Shown here in pieces: positions 17,290-25,690 of a DNA stretch of 64,000 nt; position 1 is the first letter of the stretch, and every line of letters starts with the position of its first letter. The notes under the pieces were generated by a model that was given only the letters and a program-made list of their open reading frames with translations, was not told the DNA's origin and did not search any database. The stretch comes from JBKHDT01 sp046541195 (GTDB lineage: Bacteria; Pseudomonadota; Gammaproteobacteria; Halothiobacillales; Halothiobacillaceae). The position numbers were made by a program, and so were the translations under genes. The stretch is taken from NCBI GenBank assembly GCA_046541195.1, contig JBKHDT010000001.1:1-64000 (forward strand). The letters are read 5' to 3'.

Positions 17290-17556
17290 GCGCAGATGTT
17301 CTGCGCAACCATCGCGCGGCGGAACGGGACGATCCAAGGTTTGCCGTGGTCGGTCGCCCGGCAAAGCCGGCCTCCCACAGGGGATGGTGCCGGATTGTAG
17401 GAGCGCAGATTTTCTGCGCGACCGTCGCGCGGCGGAACGGGACGATCCGAGGTTTGCCGTGGTCGGTCGCCCGGCAAAGCCGGCCTCCCACAGGGGATGG
17501 TGCCGGGTTGTGGAGCGCAGATTTTCTGCGCGACCGTCGCGCGGCAAAGCCGGCCG
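17290..17556. repeat. REP-like tandem repeat cluster (two full units of about 112-113 bp plus a partial third)
   Basis: Unit 1 17290-17402, unit 2 17403-17514, partial unit 3 17515-17556. Each begins with an imperfect or perfect palindrome (GCGCAGA, three bases, TCTGCGC) and contains a second palindrome built on CCCGGC-AAA-GCCGG plus the line GGAGCGCAGA. Units 1 and 2 differ at only a few positions. The pattern resembles bacterial interspersed REP/BIME elements. The rest of the 17179-17689 gap holds no gene I can support. Confidence 0.85.
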
Positions 17557-17689
17557 GGTTTTGCCCGATGCGGCCGGTGAGCTGATCGGGCCTGCGGGCC
17601 CTGCGGCAAGGCTGGGGAGGCAGCTCCGGATCACTGGCTCTAACGCGTTATCATGACCGGCCAGACACGAACATAAGGGGAACCAAGAC

Positions 17690-18385
17690 ATGGCAACCGC
17701 AGTGATCACGGGCGCATCCCGAGGAATCGGCCTGGCCCTGACGCAGCAGCTGCTCGAGCGGGGCGACACTGTGATTGCGGGTGTACGCAATCCGCATCGT
17801 GCCGACGACCTGCACGGTCTGGCACAGGCGCATGCCGATCAGCTGGAAATCATCCGGCTGGACGTGACGGACGATGACGACATCGCGCGCTGCAAGGCGC
17901 ACCTTGATGACCGCAAACTGGACTTGCTGATCCACAACGCCGGCATATTCGGTGTGCGCGCAGACACATTCGGTGCCTGCGACGAAGCCGGCTGGATCGA
18001 CGCCCTGCGTACCAACTGCATCGCACCGCGAAAGATCACCGAGGCACTGTTTGAAAATCTCAAGGCCGCCGAGGCACCGAGGTTGGCATTCATCACCTCC
18101 AAGATGGGGTCGATGGGCGACAATCAATCCGGCGGGGCCTACGTCTACCGATCCAGCAAGGCCGCGCTGAACGCCGTGGCCGTGAGCCTGGCCCAGGACC
18201 TGGCGCCTGCGGGCATCATGACCCTGATCCTGCATCCGGGCTGGGTGCGCACCAACATGGGCGGACCGAACGGGGAAATCGATACCGAGACTTCCGCGCG
18301 TCGACTCCTTGAACATATCGACACGGCCACCGAGGCAGACTGCGGCCGCTTTATCGACATCGACGGGACCACCATTCCCTGGTGA
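17690..18385 (+). CDS. Short-chain dehydrogenase/reductase (C-factor-like SDR)
   Basis: 231 residues. Classical SDR: cofactor loop TGASRGIG (residues 7-14), LDVTDDDD acidic strand, NAG (residues 83-85) and the catalytic YxxxK (Y153, K157) with a Ser nearby. The overall type, including FITSKMGSMGDNQSGG, resembles the CsgA/C-factor-like SDR group. Substrate unknown. AGGGGAACCAAGAC precedes the ATG. It stands alone between the repeat cluster and a strong terminator. Confidence 0.8.
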   Translation: MATAVITGASRGIGLALTQQLLERGDTVIAGVRNPHRADDLHGLAQAHADQLEIIRLDVTDDDDIARCKAHLDDRKLDLLIHNAGIFGVRADTFGACDEAGWIDALRTNCIAPRKITEALFENLKAAEAPRLAFITSKMGSMGDNQSGGAYVYRSSKAALNAVAVSLAQDLAPAGIMTLILHPGWVRTNMGGPNGEIDTETSARRLLEHIDTATEADCGRFIDIDGTTIPW

Positions 18386-18471
18386 GCGATGACCAGCCAA
18401 GAGGTGGACCGGCCTGTGCGGTCCCCCGGCGCCCGGACAAGAAACCGGAACGAAGCGCGATACGGCAAACG

Positions 18472-18499
18472 AAAAGGCGCCCCGCATGGGGCGCCTTTT
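18472..18499. terminator. Strong bidirectional terminator between the SDR gene and the small ORF
   Basis: Perfect 12-bp stem (18472-18483 with 18488-18499) around a GCAT loop; the stem begins with AAAA and ends with TTTT, so it serves both converging genes. Confidence 0.9.
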
Positions 18500-18550
18500 C
18501 TCGTCTCGCCGATACCAAGCGCACCGGCAACCCTCAGTCCTCGGCCTTTT

Positions 18551-18649
18551 TCAGAGCAGGATGACGCTCAGGAAGCTCAGCCAGGATACGGCGATCAGGC
18601 CAGCGATGAAGGTCAGCGCGAAGTTGTCGAAATTGAAGTACTGTCCCAT
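18551..18649 (-). CDS. 32-residue single-pass membrane protein, unknown function
   Basis: A short frame, MGQYFNFDNFALTFIAG followed by about 15 hydrophobic residues and ending in VILL. It fits one transmembrane helix with a short polar N-terminus. AGGAGAGGACC lies directly before the ATG, a strong ribosome-binding site. It has its own sigma-70-type promoter (18728-18756) and the terminator at 18472-18499, giving a transcript of about 250 nt. It is 125 nt downstream of ccoS, which hints at a link to respiratory oxidases (several have tiny membrane subunits such as CydX or CcoM), but it does not resemble those I know. Function not assigned. Confidence 0.72.
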   Translation of the reverse strand: MGQYFNFDNFALTFIAGLIAVSWLSFLSVILL

Positions 18650-18727
18650 GGTCCTCTCCTGCATTGATGCATGGCCCGAGCCACGCGAAACCCGATCCGG
18701 ATAATGGATCGCTTGATATCTGCGAGA

Positions 18728-18756
18728 ATTCTAGGTCAGGAACCACGCGCTGTCAT
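18728..18756 (-). promoter_or_regulatory. Sigma-70-type promoter for the 32-residue membrane protein
   Basis: Minus strand: ATGACA (18751-18756), exactly 17 bases, TAGAAT (18728-18733). Each hexamer matches 5 of 6 consensus positions. Predicted start near 18721, about 70 nt before the ATG at 18649. Confidence 0.7.
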
Positions 18757-18774
18757 GCTTTTTCGCAACCGGCA

Positions 18775-19014
18775 TCATCGGGTGTGCCGGTCCCGCGCCG
18801 GTTCGTCCTCGCGGTCATTGTGATCCGGGGCCGGGCTTTCTTCATCCGCCTCGCGATTGCATGGAATCCGGGGATCATCGTCGTCCATCAGGATGCGGTG
18901 CGCGGGACTGTCCATGTCCTCGTACTGGTTGTTTCGGATACTCCAGATGGCCGCGTAGATCAGAACCCCCATCACGACCAGGCTCAGGGGCACGAAGAAG
19001 TACAAAACGTTCAT
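18775..19014 (-). CDS. ccoS: Cbb3-type cytochrome oxidase assembly protein CcoS
   Basis: 79 residues from ATG 19014. MNVLYFFVPLSLVVMGVLIYAAIWSIRNNQYEDMDSP is the CcoS pattern: one transmembrane helix followed by a polar segment with paired acidic residues (QYEDMD, LMDDDDPRIP). CcoS is needed to put heme/copper into cbb3 oxidase, usually with ccoG-ccoH-ccoI. Those genes are not in this window, so here it is isolated. A longer frame upstream to 19248 has no CcoS similarity and is rejected. The C-terminal tail is long and very acidic/basic. Confidence 0.85.
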   Translation of the reverse strand: MNVLYFFVPLSLVVMGVLIYAAIWSIRNNQYEDMDSPAHRILMDDDDPRIPCNREADEESPAPDHNDREDEPARDRHTR

Positions 19015-19761
19015 GTCATCTCCCATGTCCGGGGCGCCTTTTCCCAGACAATTAAAGCCTCGACCGGTTTTCAGAGTGCGGGGAAGACTTCCGGCCCCGG
19101 AATCCGGCATCACCTGCGGCCAGGGGACCACTGCAACCCGGCGGGCACCGACGGCATCGGCTCGGCAGCCGCAAGCGGCGGCTCGCCTGAAAAAAGCGCT
19201 GCACGAAGCCTCCGTGGTCCCTCCAGCAACGCGCGGACCGGTACACACTCAGGCCCATGCCCCGCGATTCATTGACTTGCGTCATTGTGCTGCAGGGCAA
19301 CCCCTCCGGCAAGGGAGTGACGAGGCGACGGCCGCGCAAGCAACCGACAGAGTGTGCATCGGGGGCCCCGAGCCGACCGGTCGCCCCCACCAAGGCTGAC
19401 CCGCGGGCCGCAGAAAAAACCGCAAATCCCGGTCTGGGAAAACACCAGGCTGTGATTGGCCAGGATGCTCATGGACCAGAACCCAGGCCTGATGCCCGTC
19501 AAGGCCGGAAACCTGAACCAGCTCCCGACACAGTGCGCCTCTAGTGTTGCGAACCACCCGGCATGTGCCTGCTGTCCGGAAAAGCCGGCGCCGGACGATC
19601 GGGCCCTGAATGACCGGAAAGGGCAACGCGCGGAACGCAGGCATGCAATATACCCGCGCTTGTTTATCGGGGGCGGTCACGATCGCGCGGATTGATCGTC
19701 GGGCGGGATTTTGGCTGAGGTCATGACCGCCGCCTGGGCATGTCAGGGACGACAAACAAAA
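19015..19761. other. Gene-free GC-rich stretch upstream of ccoS
   Basis: About 750 bp. Several frames of 100-160 codons exist on both strands but none has recognisable motifs or a good ribosome-binding site. It includes a copy of the dispersed CTTCGTGCAG repeat (19187-19232) and an FNR-like palindrome (19272-19285). Confidence 0.5.
19272..19285. promoter_or_regulatory. Possible FNR/Anr box upstream of ccoS
   Basis: TTGAC-TTGC-GTCAT, close to TTGAT-N4-ATCAA with one arm mismatch. It lies about 260 bp upstream of ccoS, far for direct control, and no clear -10 follows. Kept because cco genes are usually oxygen-controlled. Confidence 0.3.
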
Positions 19762-19784
19762 AGGGCCGACACACGGCCGGCCCT
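19762..19784 (-). terminator. Intrinsic terminator after htpX
   Basis: Minus strand: 7-bp stem (19778-19784 with 19762-19768), 9-nt loop, then five T. It starts 40 nt past the htpX stop. Confidence 0.8.
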
Positions 19785-19823
19785 CGCTGCTGAAATGGTC
19801 TGTTCAGACCACCAAAACGCCCC

Positions 19824-20720
19824 TCACATGCCGCGACGAAGCGCTTCGATACGCTGCTCCAGCGGCGGGTGGGTCATGAACAGCGCCTTGAGCCCGCCGC
19901 CGCGGCCGCCGGAAATCCCGAATGCCTGCATCTGCGCGGGCAACTCGGCGTTGACCTGGCTGTTGAGCTGCAACCGCTCGAGCGCGGCGATCATTTTCTC
20001 CCGGCCGGCCAGGCGCGCGCCAGCGGCATCGGCGCGGAATTCACGCTGCCGGCTGAACCACATCACGATGGTGCTAGCGAGGATACCGAACACAATCTCG
20101 GCCACGATGGTCGTGATGAAGTAGCCAATGCCGACGCCTTCCTCGTTCTTGAACACCACCCGGTCGACAAAGTAGCCCACCAGCCGGGCGAAGAAGATCA
20201 CGAAGGTGTTGACGACGCCCTGGATCAAGGTCAGGGTCACCATGTCGCCATTGGCGATATGCCCGACCTCATGACCGAGGACTGCTTCCGCCTCGTCCCG
20301 GGTCATGTTGTGCAGCAGGCCGGTCGAGACGGCCACCAGCGCATTGTTCTTGTTGGCCCCGGTCGCGAAGGCGTTGATCTCGGGCGAGTCGTACAGGGCG
20401 ACCTCGGGCATGCCGATGCCGGCTTCCCTGGCTTGCCGGCGAACCGTCTCGACCAGCCACTGCTCGATCTCGCTGCGTGGATTCTCGATCACCTGCGCGC
20501 CGACGCTGCGCTTGGCAATCCACTTGGACATCAGCAGGGAGATGAACGCACCCCCGAACCCGAACACGGCCGAGAACACCAGGATCGACACGAGGTTCAG
20601 ACTGCCATCCGCCTCGCGTCCGGACCCCAGCCCAAAGACACTGGAGATGACGAACCAGACGACCATCAACAGGACGATGACCGCCAGGTTGGTGGCAAGG
20701 AAAAGAAAAATACGTTTCAT
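19824..20720 (-). CDS. htpX: Membrane zinc metalloprotease HtpX
   Basis: 298 residues, standard size. M48 protease of the inner membrane that degrades damaged membrane proteins. Seen: two N-terminal transmembrane helices (residues 4-28, 43-65), the zinc motif HEVGH (150-154) with the third ligand in REFRADAAGA, two further hydrophobic helices between them, and the SGGRGGGLKALFMTHPPLEQRI C-terminus typical of HtpX. Single gene with its own terminator. A short palindrome (20731-20744) lies just before the start. Confidence 0.95.
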   Translation of the reverse strand: MKRIFLFLATNLAVIVLLMVVWFVISSVFGLGSGREADGSLNLVSILVFSAVFGFGGAFISLLMSKWIAKRSVGAQVIENPRSEIEQWLVETVRRQAREAGIGMPEVALYDSPEINAFATGANKNNALVAVSTGLLHNMTRDEAEAVLGHEVGHIANGDMVTLTLIQGVVNTFVIFFARLVGYFVDRVVFKNEEGVGIGYFITTIVAEIVFGILASTIVMWFSRQREFRADAAGARLAGREKMIAALERLQLNSQVNAELPAQMQAFGISGGRGGGLKALFMTHPPLEQRIEALRRGM

Positions 20721-21006
20721 GGCTCCCTAGATCCTCTCGAGGATTGATTCAAGTATCCGACAACTTCTCGACGCGCCGGGGCCAACACCGAAGCACAAGC
20801 CACCCGGCCGCGTTGCATCATACCGTTTTTCCGCCCGCATGAGCGACCAAAGCCCCGCTGCAAAAACCGGCCGGACAACGACCAGCAGCACTGCGCACAA
20901 GGACCCGGAAAAGCCCTGCACGAGGCCACGGGACTTCATGCTCTTGCGCCAGCGGTCACGCGCCAGGCTCGCGTTTTACAACCCACGGGGCAAAACAGCC
21001 CCAGAG

Positions 21007-21047
21007 CCTGCCGCGCCATGGACTGGCTCGCCCCATGGCGCGGCAGG
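21007..21047. repeat. Perfect 15-bp inverted repeat (strong hairpin)
   Basis: Arms 21007-21021 and 21033-21047 are exact reverse complements around an 11-nt loop. No T-run follows on either side, so a simple terminator is unlikely. Confidence 0.8.
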
Positions 21048-21166
21048 GATTCGAGGCCCGGCACGCGAAGGTCTGCATCCGTGCAGGCCCTGCTTAGATG
21101 ACGGCTTCGATCAAAAATTCAAGCGCAACCAGACAATCAGGCCGGATATTGCACATGCCGAACAAG

Positions 21167-21180
21167 CCCGCCGAAGCGGG
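21167..21180 (-). terminator. Weak terminator-like hairpin after parC
   Basis: Minus strand CCCGC-TTCG-GCGGG followed by CTTGTT, about 58 nt past the parC stop. Stable UUCG loop but short stem and poor T-run. Confidence 0.45.
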
Positions 21181-21237
21181 TGCCGGAATCAGGCTGCACC
21201 GGCCCCAAAGAGCGCTCGAAGATCGGTACGCGACCGG

Positions 21238-23499
21238 TCACCCGGCCGGCGCGATCATCTCGACCCGCTTGAACCCGCGCGGCAACTCGCGACCGCGGGC
21301 AGCCCGCTTGCCGCGGTACGCTGCCAGGTCGTCGCCCTTGAGGGTCACCGTGCGCGCGCCGGACTGGATGACCAGCGGCTGATCCTCGGCAAGCACGGTC
21401 GCTGACACGAGTGTTTCGCCGTCGCGCAACTGCATGAGCTTGACGCCCTTGCCCTTGCCTCGCTCGGGCAGTTCGTCGAGCGCAAAGACCAGCACCCGAC
21501 CGGCGCTGCTGGCCACGGCACACCAGCGGCTGTCCGGACTGACCCGGACCGGAGGCAGTATGGCTGCACCGCTTGTCAGTGTGATGACGGCCTTGCCGGC
21601 CTTCTGCCTGGAGATGAGTTCCTCGAATGGCGCCACGAACCCGAAGCCGCCATCCTGAAGCAGCAGGATTTTGCTCTCCGGCGAAGCGATCAACACCTGC
21701 TGGAACGTGGCGCCCCCCGGAGGCGTCACCCGGCCGGTCAGTGGCTCGCCCTGCCCCCGGGCGGAAGGCAGCGTATGCGCGGCAAGCGCATAGGCTCGCC
21801 CGGTGCTATCCAGAAAAACCGCCTGCTGGGTGGACTTGCCCATGGCGTGGGCCTGATAAGCATCGCCGGACTTGTACTGCAGGCCCAAGGGATCGACCTC
21901 GTGCCCCTTGGCGGCACGCACCCAGCCCAGGCGCGAAAGGATCACCGTGACCGGCTCGGCCTGGATGAGTCGGGTCTCGTCCAGCGGCTGGGCCGCCTCG
22001 CGGGTCACCAGCCGCGAGCGGCGGGCATCGCCGAATTTTTCGGCATCCTCCAAAAGCTCCTGCCGAAGATGCTCAAGCAGCCGCGGCCGGGCATCAAGCA
22101 ACCCGGCCAGCTCATCCCGCTCGGCCTGGAGCGTCGACTGCTCGTCACGAATGGAAATTTCCTCCAGACGGGCCAGCTGACGCAGGCGGATTTCGAGAAT
22201 GGCCTCGGCCTGGACTTGCGAGAGCGAAAACCGCGTCATCAGGGCCGCCTTGGGCTCGTCTTCCTCGCGGATGATGCGAATCACCTCGTCGATGTTCAGG
22301 AACGCGACCAGCAACCCCTCGAGCACGTGCAGTCGGCGCTCCACCTTTTCGAGGCGCCACCGGAGTCGGCGCGAGAGCGTGGTTTCCCGGAACCTCAGCC
22401 ATTCATCGAGCAGGTCACGCAGGTTCATCACCCGGGGCCGACCATCCAGGCCGATCATGTTCATGTTGACCCGGTAGCTCTTCTCCAGGTCCGTGGTCGC
22501 GAACAGGTGCGCCATCAACGCCTCGATATCGACGTTTCGGCTGCGCGGCACGATCACGAGCCTTGTGGGCATCTCGTGGTCCGACTCGTCCCGAAGATCC
22601 GTGACCAAAGGCAGCTTCTTCGCCTGCATCTGCCCGGCGATCTGTTCGAGAATCCGGCTTCCCGAAGCCTGATAGGGCAACGCGGTGATCACGATCTCGC
22701 CCTGTTCCACCTCGTAGCGTGCCCGCTGGCGGATATTGCCGTGTCCGGTCTCGTACATCCCCAGCAGTTCGCGGGGCGGCGTGATGATCTCGCCCTCGGT
22801 GGGAAAGTCCGGCCCCTTGATATGCTCGCAAAGCTGTTCGGTACTCGCGGACGGATCATCGAGCAGCCGCAACAGGGCCGAAACCACCTCGCGCAGGTTG
22901 TGGGGCGGAATGTCCGTGGACATCCCCACCGCGATTCCCGTGGCGCCGTTGAGCAACACGTTGGGCAGCCGCGCCGGCAGCAGGGCGGGTTCTTCCAGGG
23001 TCCCGTCAAAGTTGGGCACCCAGTCGACCGTTCCCTGCCCGGCCTCGGCCAGCAGGCTGTCGGCATAACGAGTCAGCCGGGACTCGGTATAGCGCATGGC
23101 GGCGAAGGACTTCGGATCATCCGCAGACCCGAAGTTGCCCTGGCCGTCGATCAGCGGATAGCGGTAGGAAAACGACTGGGCCATCAGCACCATCGCTTCG
23201 TAGCTGGCCGAATCGCCATGCGGGTGAAACTTGCCGATCACGTCCCCGACCGTACGGGCCGACTTCTTGTGCTTGGCTGTCGCATTGAGGCCCAGTTCGC
23301 TCATCGCGTAAACGATTCGTCGCTGAACCGGCTTGAGCCCGTCGGCCACGTGCGGCAGTGCGCGATCGAGGATCACGTACATCGCGTAGTTCAGGTAGGC
23401 ACGTTCCGAGAAATGCGCCAGGGACTCGCGCTCGTGATCGAATGCTTCGCTTCCTGCCGGGAAGCCGGTGTCTTCTGGAAAATCCGTCGTCGTGGCCAT
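21238..23499 (-). CDS. parC: DNA topoisomerase IV subunit A
   Basis: 753 residues from ATG 23499. Decatenates daughter chromosomes with ParE. Seen: ALPHVADGLKPVQRRIVYAM, the quinolone-determining region GKFHPHGDSASYEAMVLMAQ with S97 and E101 (equivalent to E. coli S80/E84, wild type), and the active-site Tyr Y137 in AAMRYTESRL. ParC rather than GyrA because the length is short and the C-terminal domain lacks a clear GyrA box. It starts 2 nt after lptG, the last gene of a trhP-lptF-lptG-parC run. Confidence 0.93.
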   Translation of the reverse strand: MATTTDFPEDTGFPAGSEAFDHERESLAHFSERAYLNYAMYVILDRALPHVADGLKPVQRRIVYAMSELGLNATAKHKKSARTVGDVIGKFHPHGDSASYEAMVLMAQSFSYRYPLIDGQGNFGSADDPKSFAAMRYTESRLTRYADSLLAEAGQGTVDWVPNFDGTLEEPALLPARLPNVLLNGATGIAVGMSTDIPPHNLREVVSALLRLLDDPSASTEQLCEHIKGPDFPTEGEIITPPRELLGMYETGHGNIRQRARYEVEQGEIVITALPYQASGSRILEQIAGQMQAKKLPLVTDLRDESDHEMPTRLVIVPRSRNVDIEALMAHLFATTDLEKSYRVNMNMIGLDGRPRVMNLRDLLDEWLRFRETTLSRRLRWRLEKVERRLHVLEGLLVAFLNIDEVIRIIREEDEPKAALMTRFSLSQVQAEAILEIRLRQLARLEEISIRDEQSTLQAERDELAGLLDARPRLLEHLRQELLEDAEKFGDARRSRLVTREAAQPLDETRLIQAEPVTVILSRLGWVRAAKGHEVDPLGLQYKSGDAYQAHAMGKSTQQAVFLDSTGRAYALAAHTLPSARGQGEPLTGRVTPPGGATFQQVLIASPESKILLLQDGGFGFVAPFEELISRQKAGKAVITLTSGAAILPPVRVSPDSRWCAVASSAGRVLVFALDELPERGKGKGVKLMQLRDGETLVSATVLAEDQPLVIQSGARTVTLKGDDLAAYRGKRAARGRELPRGFKRVEMIAPAG

Positions 23500-23501
23500 G
23501 T

Positions 23502-24590
23502 TCAGTGTGTCCTCGCAGGCGAAGCAGCCGGATTGAGCCGGGACAGCCCGTAGAGGCCCGCGGCCAGGAATGCCAGCGGCGGCAACAGCGCACCGAGCAG
23601 CACGGGCATGCCGAATACGGGCCCCATGAAGTTCACGATCTGGTTGACGGTGACGAAAACCACCCCCAGAAGCATGCCCACGAACAGCCACTTGCCGGCA
23701 TTGCCGCCGCGCTGGGATGCAAAGGCGAATGGCATCGCGATCACCAGCATGACGAGCACCGACAGCGGCGCGAGCGCCTTGCCCCAGAGGGCGACGCGGT
23801 ACGCGGTGGCATCCAGATCGTTGCGCTCCAGGTGCCGGACGTAATGATACAGGTCCGGCAGGCTCATGTGCTGCGGATGGACCACCGCCACCTCCAGCAC
23901 CCGGCGCGGGAACAGCGTTTCGGTCACCGAATCCACGGTGACCGCCTGCATGCGCCCGTCGACCATCCCGGTCCCGCGTACCTCAAAAAGTTGCCAGCGC
24001 CGCTCGTCGATGCTCTCGGCGCGGGCCGCCTCCAGCGTGCGCAACATGCGCCCGGCCGGGTCGAACTCGAAGAGCCGAACATCCAGCAACTGCCCGCCAA
24101 CGGTCGCCCGGCCGACCTGGACAAACCGCATTTCGTCGCGCACCCACAGTCCCGACCGCGTGTTGACCGACAGGGCGCTCTGGGTGGCCTCGGCGCGCAG
24201 GGTCCTGGCGGTTTCCTGCCCCCAGGGACCGAGGGTTTCGCCCATGACCATGCCGACGACTGCCAGAACGAGGCCGGCAAGGATCACCGGTCGCGCCAGC
24301 CGGGCCACGGACACCCCGGCAGCGCGCATGACCGTCAGTTCCGATCCGTTGGCCAGGGCGCCCAACGCAAGGAGCGCACCGATCAGGATCGCCACGGGGT
24401 AGAAATCATACACATAGGCGGGCGTCGTCAGCACCACGTACGCCATGACTCTGGCCAGCGTGTACGCCCCCTCCACCTTGTCCACCTCGTCAATGAACTG
24501 GAAGATCAGTCCCAGCAGCAAAAAGGCCAGCACGGACGCGGCACCGCCCACCAGGACTGCACGGAACAGGTACCGGTCAAGCCGGTTCAC
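23502..24590 (-). CDS. lptG: LPS export ABC transporter permease LptG
   Basis: 362 residues. Six-helix permease that with LptF and LptB extracts LPS from the inner membrane. Seen: N-terminal helix after MNRLDRYLFRAVL, LTVMRAAGVSV coupling helix, periplasmic beta-jellyroll region (about residues 130-260), and three C-terminal helices. Assigned LptG because it is second in the pair and ends ALLPPLAFLAAGLYGLSRL. Overlaps lptF by 4 nt. Confidence 0.92.
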   Translation of the reverse strand: MNRLDRYLFRAVLVGGAASVLAFLLLGLIFQFIDEVDKVEGAYTLARVMAYVVLTTPAYVYDFYPVAILIGALLALGALANGSELTVMRAAGVSVARLARPVILAGLVLAVVGMVMGETLGPWGQETARTLRAEATQSALSVNTRSGLWVRDEMRFVQVGRATVGGQLLDVRLFEFDPAGRMLRTLEAARAESIDERRWQLFEVRGTGMVDGRMQAVTVDSVTETLFPRRVLEVAVVHPQHMSLPDLYHYVRHLERNDLDATAYRVALWGKALAPLSVLVMLVIAMPFAFASQRGGNAGKWLFVGMLLGVVFVTVNQIVNFMGPVFGMPVLLGALLPPLAFLAAGLYGLSRLNPAASPARTH

Positions 24591-25681
24591 GAGGACACCG
24601 CCGAACGCCGTGCGGCGAGCCCGAGCCGCCGCAGCCCGCCACCCTGGCTCCAGAGCATCGCCATCGCCGCCATGACCGTCAGGCCGGGTACCAGCAGCGC
24701 CCCGGCCACGACGGACAGCTCCCCCCGCCCCACGGCGCTGTTGGCAACCCCCACCAGGTTGAAATAGACCGCGTAGACCAGAACCGCCGTCACCAGACGC
24801 GCGTATCGACCGGATCGTGGCCGTGCGTGGGCCAGGGGCACCGCCAGCAGGGCAAGGGCCAGCACGCTCAACGGTTGCGACACGCGCTTGAGCAGTTCCC
24901 GGTGATCACGCGGATCGTCCGAGCCCAGCAAGGTCAGCGTATCCCCGGGCCCGTCCTCGACGTCCTCGGGCTCCAGTCCCGGCAGCATGGCCCGGTGCGT
25001 GTCATACCCGATGACCCGGAAATCGGCGCGTCCAGGAACGCCCTCGTATCGCCGCCCATCCCGCAGCTCAACAAACCGGTGGCCGGTCTGCGGATCGGTC
25101 ACCAGCTCGCCGGTACCGGCGAACTCGAAGCTCGGCACGCCGTCGCGCAACGTGTACAGGAAGACTTCCCGAAACACCCGGCCGTCCTGCCGTGCCACGT
25201 AGGCGACGGTCTGGCCGTCCGGCGTCTCGATGAAACGGCCGGTCGGCACCCTTTTGAGTTCGGCCAGAGACTGGGCCTGGGCGATCACGTCATCACGGGA
25301 TTCCTGCAGGGCCGGCCAGAAGTCCAGAGCAAGCCACCCGACCAGGACCGCGACCGGGAGCGCCAGCAGGAATACCGGCCGGTAGATCTGCCAGGCCCCC
25401 ACCCCGCAGGCGCGCATCACCCCCAGCTCGCTGTCCCGCGCCAAGCGCCCGAGCGCAAAGACCAGACCGATGAACAGGGCCACCGGCAGCATGTACCCGA
25501 GAAGCTTGACCGCGTTGACCCCCAGAAGCCAGGGCACCAGCGATGCCGGAAGCCCCCCCTCGGCCGAAAGGGCCAGCGCGCGAACCAGCAGGTTGGCGCC
25601 AATGACCAGCGCCAGGACGAAGAACACGCCCGCGAACGCCAGCGCCATCTCGCGCAACAGGTACCGGCCCAGGACCGACAT
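24587..25681 (-). CDS. lptF: LPS export ABC transporter permease LptF
   Basis: 364 residues. Partner permease to LptG. MSVLGRYLLREMALAFAGVFFVLALVIGANLLVRAL at the N-terminus, LGVMRACGVGAWQI coupling helix, a periplasmic domain (about residues 130-255) and C-terminal helices beginning LSVLALALLAVPLAHARPRSG. It starts 9 nt after trhP. In many gammaproteobacteria lptFG lies beside pepA; the link to trhP and parC is different here. Confidence 0.92.
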   Translation of the reverse strand: MSVLGRYLLREMALAFAGVFFVLALVIGANLLVRALALSAEGGLPASLVPWLLGVNAVKLLGYMLPVALFIGLVFALGRLARDSELGVMRACGVGAWQIYRPVFLLALPVAVLVGWLALDFWPALQESRDDVIAQAQSLAELKRVPTGRFIETPDGQTVAYVARQDGRVFREVFLYTLRDGVPSFEFAGTGELVTDPQTGHRFVELRDGRRYEGVPGRADFRVIGYDTHRAMLPGLEPEDVEDGPGDTLTLLGSDDPRDHRELLKRVSQPLSVLALALLAVPLAHARPRSGRYARLVTAVLVYAVYFNLVGVANSAVGRGELSVVAGALLVPGLTVMAAMAMLWSQGGGLRRLGLAARRSAVSS

Positions 25682-25690
25682 GGACGGGCT

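Larger units (their letters stand above)
20721..21237. other. Intergenic region between parC and htpX with repeats
   Basis: 517 bp with no supported gene. It holds a CTTCGTGCAG-type dispersed repeat (20901-20955), a 15-bp perfect inverted repeat (21007-21047) and a weak hairpin with a UUCG-type loop on the minus strand (21167-21180), a possible parC terminator. Confidence 0.6.

Noticed and set aside
19282..19755. 157-codon frame on the minus strand upstream of ccoS
   Set aside because: No motifs or ribosome-binding site; spans repeat-containing DNA.
21775..23553. 592-codon frame on the plus strand
   Set aside because: Antisense to parC, whose motifs are clear on the other strand.
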